DNA of 6,761 nucleotides from Candidatus Methanoperedentaceae archaeon (GTDB lineage: Archaea; Halobacteriota; Methanosarcinia; Methanosarcinales; Methanoperedenaceae). The first letter of the stretch is position 1. Every line of letters begins with the position of its first letter. The DNA lies in contig DAHXMQ010000198.1 in the NCBI GenBank assembly GCA_027371625.1, positions 1 to 6,761 on the forward strand, read 5' to 3'. Below, in pieces: positions 1 to 5,619 of this stretch. The notes under the pieces were generated by a model. The model saw only the letters and a program-made list of their open reading frames with translations. It searched no databases and had not been told where the DNA came from. A program made the translations under genes and the position numbers.

Positions 1-177
1 TTAAAAGAAGGCGGGGTTAATGATGTAACTATTGTATTCGGGCTTGGCATTCACAGGAGGCAAACAGAGGATGAAAAGATACGGCTCTGGGATAACGAAA
101 CTGTTAAATGCTTTACTCGCTTAGGAAAGCCCAGGCACCGATGGTCTAGCGGCTATGACTTTAGCCTTCCAAGCTAA
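1..177 (+). pseudogene. 3'-truncated LarA-like (DUF2088) N-terminal fragment
   Basis: An open frame enters from the left edge with no start codon in view and ends at a TAA at 175-177. Its first part reads VNDVTIVFGLGIHRRQTEDE. This resembles the conserved segment of LarA-like proteins (nickel-pincer-nucleotide lactate racemase family, DUF2088) that usually contains a 'GTHR..T.EE' motif. In that family the segment lies roughly 100 residues from the N-terminus, and about 300 more residues should follow. Here the resemblance fades around base 105-115 and the last 14 codons are read from the tRNA-Gly gene itself. I infer a gene that lost its 3' part when the tRNA, or a rearrangement beside it, was placed here. 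It could instead be a short, still translated derivative. The family call rests on motif memory over about 35 residues and is moderate. Confidence 0.55.
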
Positions 178-206
178 TAACTCGGGTTCAAATCCCGATC
201 GGTGCA
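135..206 (+). tRNA. tRNA-Gly (anticodon UCC)
   Basis: The sequence folds into a complete cloverleaf. The acceptor stem GCACCGA (135-141) pairs perfectly with TCGGTGC (199-205), and the discriminator is A206. The D stem GTC (144-146) pairs with GAC (157-159), with the loop GG at 151-152. The anticodon stem TTAGC (161-165) pairs with GCTAA (173-177). The 7-base loop CTTCCAA (166-172) places the anticodon TCC at 168-170, which reads GGA and GGG glycine codons. The T stem TCGGG (182-186) pairs with CCCGA (194-198) around the loop TTCAAAT. There is no intron, and CCA is not encoded (ATAT follows), which is common in archaea. A T-rich run at 210-217 could serve as the terminator. The gene overlaps the 3' end of the truncated larA-like frame, and its promoter must lie within that frame. 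Confidence 0.95.
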
Positions 207-209
207 TAT

Positions 210-217
210 ATGTTTTT
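210..217 (+). terminator. Possible oligo-T terminator of tRNA-Gly
   Basis: A T-rich run (ATGTTTTTATG context) starts four bases after the tRNA discriminator. Archaeal RNA polymerase can terminate at oligo-T without a hairpin, so this is a plausible 3' end for the tRNA transcript. It is short and the region is AT-rich, so the call is weak. Confidence 0.35.
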
Positions 218-233
218 ATGACTTCCAAAACAT

Positions 234-281
234 TTTATAAAATTATCATCTTAATTTATACTTATGTACATCCTTTAAATA
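234..281 (+). promoter_or_regulatory. Candidate TATA boxes before the ahbB-sirC-hemA operon
   Basis: The 91-bp gap between the tRNA and ahbB is very AT-rich and holds three archaeal TATA-like elements: TTTTATAAAA at 234-243, TTTATA at 255-260 and TTTAAATA at 274-281. Archaeal initiation falls about 25 bases downstream of the box, so the first two would give leaders of roughly 34 and 14 bases before the ATG at 298. The third would start transcription at or just past the ATG and is less likely. No Shine-Dalgarno sequence is seen before 298, which fits a short-leadered or leaderless transcript. Confidence 0.45.
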
Positions 282-297
282 CATATTTCTAAAAGTT

Positions 298-756
298 ATG
301 GATGAGATTGATATACAGCTATTGAAATTCATACAGGACGGCATACCAATAGTCTCCGAGCCGTTCAAAGATGTCGCAATTGAGCTTTCACTTTCTGAAG
401 ACGAGGTACTGAAGAGGCTGGATAACCTTATAAAAGAAGGGGTAATAAGGCGCTTTGGCGCATCGATAGGGCACAGGATAGTAGGGATAACTGCAAATGC
501 CATGTGCACGTGGAATGTCCCTGAAGAAAAAGTAGAGGAAGTGGGGGCTATCATGGCAGGTTTCCCAGAGGTCACACATTGTTACGAGCGCCCCAGTTTT
601 CCTGACTGGAAATACAATCTTTATACCATGATACATGCCTACTCGCGCGAGGAATGTGAAAAAATAGTCAGAGAGATTTCTATTGCTACTGGCATCAAGG
701 ATTACAGCATACTTTTCAGCGAGAAGGAGTTCAAGAAAACCGGAGTAAGGCTATGA
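298..756 (+). CDS. ahbB: Siroheme decarboxylase subunit, AhbB type (Lrp/AsnC fold)
   Basis: Siroheme decarboxylase (AhbA plus AhbB) removes the C12 and C18 acetate carboxyls of siroheme to give didecarboxysiroheme in the alternative heme pathway; it is cytosolic. The 152-residue product has the Lrp/AsnC layout. A winged helix-turn-helix occupies about residues 3-55 (DIQLLKFIQD to EGVIRRFGASIGHR). An alpha/beta ligand-binding domain follows at about 63-140. The AhbB-like signature is HCYERPSFPDW at 94-104 followed by KYNLYTMIH at 105-113; the AhbA subunit family typically has a 'HNYLR' variant there instead. The C-terminus LFSEKEFKKTGVRL is also typical. The length matches the family. The stop overlaps the sirC start (ATGA), so the two are translationally coupled. 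No ahbA is visible in the window, so its partner must lie elsewhere. The start ATG lacks a clear ribosome binding site. A transcriptional regulator is the main alternative, but the motifs and neighbours argue for the enzyme. Confidence 0.8.
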   Translation: MDEIDIQLLKFIQDGIPIVSEPFKDVAIELSLSEDEVLKRLDNLIKEGVIRRFGASIGHRIVGITANAMCTWNVPEEKVEEVGAIMAGFPEVTHCYERPSFPDWKYNLYTMIHAYSREECEKIVREISIATGIKDYSILFSEKEFKKTGVRL

Positions 757-1388
757 ATTTTTTGCCGCTGATGCTCAACCTGAAGGGAAAAGAAGTGATT
801 ATTTTCGGGGGTGGAGAGGTCGGTGAGCGAAAAACAAAACTATTCTGCCAGCATGCAAGCGTAACTGTCGTAAGCCGGGAATTTACGCCTCTATTGAACT
901 CTTTGAAAGATAAAATAAAACTGGTCAAGGTAAAGGACGTTTCCGAAGAAGAGATATCGCGGCTTCTGAAAGACGCATTTATTGCAATCCCGGCTACAAA
1001 CGATGCTATGTTGAATGAGCGGATAGCAAAGCTCGCAAGCCAGAGTGGAAAACTTGTAAACCGCGTGGATGACCTCGGCGATATCATCGTACCTTCCGTG
1101 ATAGAGCGGGGAGATATTGTAATCGGGATATCCACGTTCGGGAAAAGCCCTGCGCTTTCAAGATTTATCCGTGAAAGGATAGAGGAAGTGGTAACCCCTG
1201 AGTATGCACTCATGTCGAGGCTTCAGAATGAGCTTCGGGACAAACTCAAATCCTGCGTGGAAGACCAGAAAAAACGCAAGGAAATCCTGTGGAATATCAT
1301 CAACGATGATGAGGTTTGGGCTGCATTGCGGAAATCCTATGACAAAGCATATATGATAGCTTTAAAACATATAGGAAACGATGGCTGA
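753..1388 (+). CDS. sirC: Precorrin-2 dehydrogenase (Met8/SirC/CysG-N type)
   Basis: This is a cytosolic NAD-dependent oxidase of precorrin-2 to sirohydrochlorin, the branch-point precursor of siroheme, heme and F430. The 211-residue protein opens with a Rossmann fold: MNFLPLMLNLKGKEVIIFGGGEVGERK, with the glycine-rich turn GGGEVG at about 19-24. The family's ATND sequence is at 81-84. The segment VNRVDD (102-107) carries the aspartate position known to be critical in CysG and Met8. GISTFGKSPALSRFIRERIE at 125-144 is the conserved dimerisation stretch. The rest (150-211) is helical. There is no uroporphyrinogen methyltransferase domain, so this is the stand-alone archaeal form. Whether it also chelates iron, as Met8p does, cannot be told. 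It overlaps ahbB by 4 bp and hemA by 8 bp. A GGAG at about 733-736 is its ribosome binding site. Confidence 0.92.
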   Translation: MNFLPLMLNLKGKEVIIFGGGEVGERKTKLFCQHASVTVVSREFTPLLNSLKDKIKLVKVKDVSEEEISRLLKDAFIAIPATNDAMLNERIAKLASQSGKLVNRVDDLGDIIVPSVIERGDIVIGISTFGKSPALSRFIRERIEEVVTPEYALMSRLQNELRDKLKSCVEDQKKRKEILWNIINDDEVWAALRKSYDKAYMIALKHIGNDG

Positions 1389-2649
1389 AATATCAAGCAT
1401 GCTTATCACGCATACCAAGGCGAGCATCGAGGAGATGGAGAACGCATGGCATGGCGGTATTGACCAATTATTACTCCGGCTTAAATCGCATGAACTCGTT
1501 GAGGAATGCGCGGTGCTTAAAACCTGCAACCGTGTCGAGGTTTATGTTGTCTCGCCAAAAGGGAGCAAGGTACTTTTTGAATTCGCAAAACACATGAAGG
1601 TCTCCTCGCGCATTATCGATTTTCTTGACCACGAGGAATCGCTGCGCCATCTTCTGCGCCTGACCAGCGGATTGGAGTCCATGATAGTCGGGGAGGACCA
1701 GGTTCTCGGACAGGTGAAGGAATTGTTCCTGATGGCAAAGAAAGCTGGCGCTGTGGGAAAGACGCTTGATACTGCTTTCAGTAAAGCGATACAGGTGGGA
1801 AAGCGCATCCGTAACGAGACAGGAATCAACAAGGGCTCGGTCTCCATCGGTTCTGCTGCCGTTGAACTTGCTGAGAACAACCTCGGCGGGCTTGAAGGAA
1901 AGACCGTGATGGTGATAGGCGCTGGTGAGATGGGAACGCTTGTGGCAAAGGCGCTTGCGAATAAGAACATCAAGGTCATTTACGTGGCGAACAGGACATT
2001 TGATAAGGCTGAGGCTCTTGCCTGCGAACTGAAAGGAAGGGCTGTGAAATACGAGTCGCTGGAGAGATATATCCCGATGTCCGATGTGGTAATCAGCGCA
2101 ACCAAGGCGCCGCATTATGTTCTGACGCATGAGATTGTATCCCGTACAATGGGCAAAAGGGAGATAAAGGATAAAGATATCATGCTCATCGATATCGGGA
2201 ACCCGAGGAACATTGAAGACAACGTCGGCGAGATTGCGGGGGTCAGCCTGCATAATATCGACAGCTTAAGGAGCATAAGCGAGGCAAACCTTGAGAAAAG
2301 GAGGGAAGAAGCAAAGAAGGCTGAGCTAATCATCGAGGAGGAACTCGGGCTCCTGAAGAAGCAGTACAAGCGCCAGCAGGCTGACAGGATTATCTCTGCG
2401 CTTTATTCGATGATTGAACAAATTCGGGAGAGGGAGCGCGAAGAAGCGGTGAATAAGTTGAAGGCAAGGCATACCATAGGCGACATAGAGCGCGAAGTTT
2501 TAGATGACATGACGCATTCCTTTGCAAACCAGATACTTGCAGAGCCCACGAAGATTCTCAGGGATGCGGCGGAGAAGGATGATGAGGTGTTTCTGGAGGC
2601 GGTCGCAGAGCTATTCAAGCTGAACGGAGGAAAGGGGAAGTGCCGCTAA
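1381..2649 (+). CDS. hemA: Glutamyl-tRNA reductase
   Basis: This enzyme catalyses the NADPH-dependent reduction of glutamyl-tRNA(Glu) to glutamate-1-semialdehyde, the first committed step of C5-pathway tetrapyrrole synthesis in the cytosol. The 422-residue length is normal. The N-terminal catalytic domain has the thioester-forming cysteine in VLKTCNRVEVY (Cys49). The signature GLESMIVGEDQVLGQVK spans 97-113. The NADPH-binding Rossmann domain carries VMVIGAGEMG at 176-185 and YVANRTFDKA at 201-210. The C-terminal part from about 310 is the long helical dimerisation domain, rich in Glu, Lys and Arg (for example EIREREREE-like helices near 345). The start overlaps the end of sirC by 8 bp, with AGGA (1373-1376) as ribosome binding site. 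Placing the first enzyme of the pathway beside SirC suggests the operon sets flux into sirohydrochlorin. No frame damage is visible. Confidence 0.97.
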   Translation: MAEISSMLITHTKASIEEMENAWHGGIDQLLLRLKSHELVEECAVLKTCNRVEVYVVSPKGSKVLFEFAKHMKVSSRIIDFLDHEESLRHLLRLTSGLESMIVGEDQVLGQVKELFLMAKKAGAVGKTLDTAFSKAIQVGKRIRNETGINKGSVSIGSAAVELAENNLGGLEGKTVMVIGAGEMGTLVAKALANKNIKVIYVANRTFDKAEALACELKGRAVKYESLERYIPMSDVVISATKAPHYVLTHEIVSRTMGKREIKDKDIMLIDIGNPRNIEDNVGEIAGVSLHNIDSLRSISEANLEKRREEAKKAELIIEEELGLLKKQYKRQQADRIISALYSMIEQIREREREEAVNKLKARHTIGDIEREVLDDMTHSFANQILAEPTKILRDAAEKDDEVFLEAVAELFKLNGGKGKCR

Positions 2650-2693
2650 ATAAGATTACGGGTCACATATGGATGATGCCGCTGTGTGTATAA
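2626..2693 (+). other. Strong ribosome binding site and GTG leading to a 17-codon frame
   Basis: Inside the last codons of hemA, GGAGG (2626-2630) sits 9 bases before a GTG at 2640-2642 that overlaps the hemA stop. This is the spacing and overlap expected for a coupled next gene. The frame from that GTG reads VPLNKITGHIWMMPLCV and stops at 2691-2693. It does not look like the start of hemB, which I would expect next in such operons, or any protein I know. It may be the remnant of a lost downstream gene, a tiny peptide, or chance. No other coding frame follows on this strand. Confidence 0.25.
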
Positions 2694-2767
2694 ACCTTTC
2701 ACAGTAGTCATCTACTTCGGCAAATCAAGTTAATGTTTTATTCGGTTCCCAGAGGGGCTGCGCACTC

Positions 2768-3100
2768 TTATTGCGTCTCTTCTTCTTGGACTTTAAATTG
2801 TTGTAGGCGAGTAAGCTGACCGAGACGTTCTACATGGGCACGCCCAAGGCGCGAAAGCACAGCAAGTCGCCCTTGTGCCTCAGCCAAGAGAACCCTAGAT
2901 TCGTTAATTTCAACACCAAGTATTGAGTCCTCTATTTCCGTGGCAGTAGTCAACTTGCAATCATCACATTTAGCGACCTTCCATCCGCCAAGCTTGATGG
3001 CGCCTGAAATATCTGGACATTTTGCATCTTCTGTACAAATTGTAAATCGTTGACCTTTATTAGGTTCATATTCCCATCTATATAGACAGCATGTAGGCAT
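2768..3100 (-). CDS. Small hypothetical protein with four-cysteine motif
   Basis: I do not recognise this 110-residue protein. The N-terminal half has two adjacent cysteines (4-5) and then a spaced set: C22-x5-C28 in ICTEDAKCP and C45-x2-C48 in KCDDCK. This spacing could make a small zinc ribbon or other metal site. From about residue 54 to 105 the chain is leucine-, glutamate- and arginine-rich without prolines and looks like an amphipathic helix or coiled coil. There is no signal peptide or membrane segment. The ATG at 3100 is supported by a strong GGAGG (3114-3110) 9 bases upstream, and a TATA-like box lies near 3190-3200. The gene stands alone between the converging hemA and cfbB genes and is separated from cfbB by 141 bp, so it is probably transcribed separately. 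An overlapping 92-residue frame (3228-2950) is less convincing. That it is coding is likely; function is unknown. Confidence 0.6.
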   Translation of the reverse strand: MPTCCLYRWEYEPNKGQRFTICTEDAKCPDISGAIKLGGWKVAKCDDCKLTTATEIEDSILGVEINESRVLLAEAQGRLAVLSRLGRAHVERLGQLTRLQQFKVQEEETQ

Positions 3101-3115
3101 ACTGGTATTCCTCCG

Positions 3116-3134
3116 TTCTGTTGGATGAACAGAA
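3116..3134 (-). promoter_or_regulatory. Hairpin directly before the ribosome binding site of the small gene
   Basis: TTCTGTT (3116-3122) and AACAGAA (3128-3134) form a perfect 7-bp inverted repeat with a 5-base loop. In the minus-strand transcript it ends one base before the GGAGG (3114-3110) of the small cysteine gene. A structure in this place could influence ribosome access. The stem is short and AU-rich, so it may be chance. Confidence 0.35.
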
Positions 3135-3189
3135 TTGCAGAGATTTTATCAACAATGTTAACCTCCACACCTGCACACCCTCTGCATTG

Positions 3190-3200
3190 TATTTTTATAA
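3190..3200 (-). promoter_or_regulatory. Candidate TATA box for the small cysteine gene
   Basis: On the minus strand TTATAAAAATA (3200-3190) resembles an archaeal box A element. A start about 25 bases downstream, near 3168, would give a leader of around 68 bases that contains the hairpin at 3116-3134 and the GGAGG. The stretch 3101-3241 holds nothing else I can support, apart from a second AT-rich run at 3212-3225. Confidence 0.4.
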
Positions 3201-3241
3201 TACTCTCTATACTTATAATTTTCCCCAAATCTTTTTGTCAA

Positions 3242-4672
3242 TTAGCTCTTCTTACTGCAAAAATCCACAAATGACCTCGCAAAATCAATGTACGAGGCTG
3301 CGTGCAGGTGAGCGTAGGCTGCAAGGGTATTCTTTACGAGTATGCCGTCAAGTTCTCCCTTGATTCCAACCCCGCGCTCAAGTTTCATGGCAAACTTAGT
3401 ATCATCTGGCAATTCAAGTATCTCAGAATGGTGGAATTCATGTCCGATAAAAGAAGCTCCAGCTTTACCAATAACATTATCAGCCACGAACTTCCCGATG
3501 TTATAGCTCACAACCCGCTTATGTCCCATCACTGTTTTTCCTGGAATCGCCCCGACCATCTCAAATGCTCCGCTTTCCATCTCAGCCATGTGATAATTCC
3601 CGCTTCCTGATAAAGAAGTCTTAATCTCCTGTGTCAGGTACATAAGCCCCCCGCATTCGGCATATATTGGCAGTCCTTCTGCCGAAGCCTGCCTGATGGA
3701 TTCCCGCATGGAGTTATTGTCTTCAAGCTCCCTCGCGAATAGTTCCGGATACCCGCCTCCTATATACAATCCATTGACATTGGGCAAAGCGTGGTCATTC
3801 ACAGGGCTGAAATAAACAAGTTCTGCTCCAGCCAGTTCGAGCAATTCGAGGTTGTCGTGATAATAGAAATTAAATGCTTCATCGAGCGCGATTCCGATTT
3901 TTGCCCTGATAGGAGATTGAACCTTGAAAATGTCAGGCTCAGGTCTTGCAAGCGGCCCTGCTGATATGGCGATAGATATGAACGCATCGATATCCACTCC
4001 ATCTCTTATGAAATTCTTGATCCTGCCGAGGTTCTCCTCAAAATCATTTAGCTTGCGCCTTCCCTCAAGGGCGGGAATAAGACCAAGATGCCGCATCGAT
4101 ATTTTCATTGCGTCGTTGCGCGGGATTTCACCGATGACAGGGGTATCGGTATAAGTCTCGATGGCTTTTTTTGCCTTCTCACCATGGCGCTCGCTTCCGA
4201 TGTTATTCAGGATTACACCTGCGATGTTCACTTCAGGGTCGAAGGACTTGTATCCGGAAACAAGAGCTGCCGTGCTCCTCGTGATGCTTCTTGCATTTAT
4301 TACAAGTATGACGGGACATTTTAATAGCTTCGCTATCTGCGCCGTGCTCCCGATATCGCTTGTAGCGGAAAGCCCCTCAAAAAGCCCGCGCACGCCTTCG
4401 ATGATGGCGATATCCGCGCCTTCGGCTGCATGAGAGAACACCTCCTTGACCGCAGGGTCGGACATAAGGTAGCCGTCGAGGTTTCTTGAATATCGTCCCG
4501 TTACCTCTGTATGGTAGCTCGGGTCGATGAAATCAAGACCTACCTTGAAAGGCTGTACATTGTAACCTTTTTCTTTCAAAACCGACATTATGCCGATTGA
4601 GATAGTGGTTTTTCCTGCTGAGGAGCGGTCTCCTGCGATGAGGATGCGGGGGATGTCCATTTTATCAATCAT
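3242..4672 (-). CDS. cfbB: Ni-sirohydrochlorin a,c-diamide synthase (CbiA/CobB family)
   Basis: CfbB is an ATP- and glutamine-dependent cytosolic enzyme that amidates the a and c acetate side chains of Ni-sirohydrochlorin in coenzyme F430 synthesis. With the ATG at 4672 it has 476 residues, normal for the CbiA/CobB family. The N-terminal dethiobiotin-synthetase-like domain starts with PRILIAGDRSSAGKTT, the P-loop at about 13-23. KVGLDFIDPSYH follows at about 43-54, then DIAIIEGVRGLFEG near 87-100. The C-terminal type I glutamine amidotransferase domain has the nucleophile in YAECGGLMYL (Cys340). GHEFHHSE is near 410-417 and the terminal YAHLHA holds the catalytic histidine region near 453-458. 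The frame stays open to an ATG at 4714, but those 14 extra codons lie partly in a repeat and I reject them; an ATG at 4660 (MDIPRIL) is also possible. Neighbouring cfbC and cfbD favour F430 over cobyrinate as the product. A 155-bp repeat-bearing gap separates it from cfbC. Confidence 0.9.
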   Translation of the reverse strand: MIDKMDIPRILIAGDRSSAGKTTISIGIMSVLKEKGYNVQPFKVGLDFIDPSYHTEVTGRYSRNLDGYLMSDPAVKEVFSHAAEGADIAIIEGVRGLFEGLSATSDIGSTAQIAKLLKCPVILVINARSITRSTAALVSGYKSFDPEVNIAGVILNNIGSERHGEKAKKAIETYTDTPVIGEIPRNDAMKISMRHLGLIPALEGRRKLNDFEENLGRIKNFIRDGVDIDAFISIAISAGPLARPEPDIFKVQSPIRAKIGIALDEAFNFYYHDNLELLELAGAELVYFSPVNDHALPNVNGLYIGGGYPELFARELEDNNSMRESIRQASAEGLPIYAECGGLMYLTQEIKTSLSGSGNYHMAEMESGAFEMVGAIPGKTVMGHKRVVSYNIGKFVADNVIGKAGASFIGHEFHHSEILELPDDTKFAMKLERGVGIKGELDGILVKNTLAAYAHLHAASYIDFARSFVDFCSKKS

Positions 4673-4688
4673 ATTATTGTACCAATAA

Positions 4689-4759
4689 CACCGCAAAGAG
4701 CGCAAAGGTCGCAAAGAATGCCGCTACTACGCTTTGCGTTCTTAGCGTCCTTTGCGGTG
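4689..4759. repeat. CGCAAAG inverted repeat with 9-bp period
   Basis: The left arm has three copies of CGCAAAG starting exactly 9 bp apart (4692, 4701, 4710). The right arm has the complement at the same 9-bp spacing (CTTTGCG at 4732 and 4750, with the variant CTTAGCG at 4741). The outer 10 bp, CACCGCAAAG (4689-4698) and CTTTGCGGTG (4750-4759), pair perfectly. The whole unit can fold into an imperfect hairpin with about 25-30 paired positions per arm. I know CGCAAAG-type repeats as a recurring interspersed element in genomes of methanogens, ANME archaea and many environmental bacteria. There is no transposase here. It lies in the cfbC-cfbB gap and would appear as a long hairpin in the cfb transcript. 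Confidence 0.85.
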
Positions 4760-4798
4760 ATTTGACTACGAAGATTCGCTGGGAACTGAAATTAGTTG

Positions 4799-4828
4799 AT
4801 CTGCGTTTATCTGCGTTCATCTATGGTT
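4799..4828. repeat. ATCTGCGTTT tandem repeat, three 10-bp units
   Basis: Three successive 10-bp units, ATCTGCGTTT, ATCTGCGTTC and the diverged ATCTATGGTT, run from 4799 to 4828. The last one touches the cfbC stop codon (TTA at 4828-4830 on the + strand). This resembles another interspersed short repeat common in environmental genomes and is distinct in sequence and period from the CGCAAAG element 40 bp away. The two together fill most of the cfbC-cfbB gap. Confidence 0.7.
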
Positions 4829-5619
4829 TAAATTTTAGTCAGCTCTCTCAATCTCTTATCGTCAAGCGGCGCCGGAATCCTGCCTTCACTTCTCGCCATT
4901 ATGCTCCTTGCAAGCTGGCGATAGACTTCTGCTATTCCTGAATCAGGAGCCTTTTCGATAACAGAAAAACCCTCCCTTTCGCAGGTCTGCACCAGGACAT
5001 CCTTCGGAATGAAAGCAATCATCTCGCTTCCGATTTCACTGGCGAACTTGCTCACTATATTCTCCTCATTCGGCGCACCGCGGGAATTGCATATCACGCC
5101 GTTAAGCGCCATCTCAAGGCGGGAAAGTCCCCTGCAGATGTTGTTTGCAGCATACAGAGGCATGTACTCGCCGGAGGTAAGCACGTAAGCCTCGTTAACC
5201 AGCCCTTTCTTCACAGGCGCCACGAATCCTCCGCACACGATGTCGCCGGGAACGTCGTATATCACGAGGTCTGTATCCTCAATCGCCTTTGAGATTTTCT
5301 TAAGCAGGCTTATTGCCACAATGATGCCCCTGCCTGCGCAGCCTATTCCCGGCTCAGGACCTCCGATTTCCACACATTTTACCTCCTTGTATCCGTTGAA
5401 TACTATGTCCTCTTCCTTTATGTCAGCGCCCTGCCTCATCAAATCCATGATCGTGGGAATTCGCTTGCCATGAAGTAGCGTGATGGAAGAATCGCTCTTC
5501 GGGTCGCATCCAATTATCGTGACGTGGTATCCTTCATCCGCGCATGCCGCAGCCACATTGGAAGCCGTGCTTGATTTCCCGATGCCGCCCTTGCCGTAGA
5601 TTGCAATTGCCTTAGGCAT
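4828..5619 (-). CDS. cfbC: Ni-sirohydrochlorin a,c-diamide reductive cyclase, NifH-like ATPase component
   Basis: CfbC is the iron-sulfur ATPase that feeds low-potential electrons to CfbD in the reductive cyclase step of F430 synthesis; it acts in the cytosol as a homodimer. The 263-residue length is typical. The P-loop [11 protein letters not shown] is at 8-18 and the NifH-like GCDPKSDSS at 37-45. Two cysteines in GIGCAGRG (Cys94) and [10 protein letters not shown] (Cys129) match the pair that bridges one [4Fe-4S] cluster across the NifH dimer. YDVPGD at 121-126 is the switch II region. The ATG overlaps the end of cfbD by 8 bp, so the two subunits are translationally coupled. The alternatives, nitrogenase NifH and the chlorophyll reductases BchL/BchX, are disfavoured by the short CfbD partner and the adjacent cfbB. 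The stop codon abuts a short tandem repeat. Confidence 0.94.
   Translation of the reverse strand: MPKAIAIYGKGGIGKSSTASNVAAACADEGYHVTIIGCDPKSDSSITLLHGKRIPTIMDLMRQGADIKEEDIVFNGYKEVKCVEIGGPEPGIGCAGRGIIVAISLLKKISKAIEDTDLVIYDVPGDIVCGGFVAPVKKGLVNEAYVLTSGEYMPLYAANNICRGLSRLEMALNGVICNSRGAPNEENIVSKFASEIGSEMIAFIPKDVLVQTCEREGFSVIEKAPDSGIAEVYRQLARSIMARSEGRIPAPLDDKRLRELTKI

Noticed and set aside
1471..2253. 260-residue open frame on the minus strand across hemA
   Set aside because: It lies fully antisense to hemA, whose motifs are unmistakable. The translation has no recognisable domain and is rich in His, Ser and Arg, as expected of a shadow frame.
2950..3228. 92-residue minus-strand frame overlapping the small cysteine gene
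   Set aside because: It overlaps the 110-residue frame, which has the better ribosome binding site. Its start lies near AT-rich promoter-like sequence with no Shine-Dalgarno, so the 110-residue frame was preferred.
3121..3363. 80-residue plus-strand frame at the cfbB 3' end
   Set aside because: More than half is antisense to the CfbB C-terminus, and the rest covers intergenic sequence with no ribosome binding site.
3242..4672. Cobyrinate a,c-diamide synthase (CbiA) of the cobalamin pathway
   Set aside because: The same family and fold, but the adjacent cfbC and cfbD and the lack of any cobalamin gene nearby favour CfbB.
4689..4759. Terminal inverted repeats of an insertion sequence or MITE
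   Set aside because: There is no transposase, and no flanking direct duplication could be seen. The internal 9-bp periodicity fits a known type of interspersed repeat better.
4689..4828. CRISPR array
   Set aside because: The repeat units are 7-10 bp with almost no spacers, far too short for CRISPR repeats and spacers.
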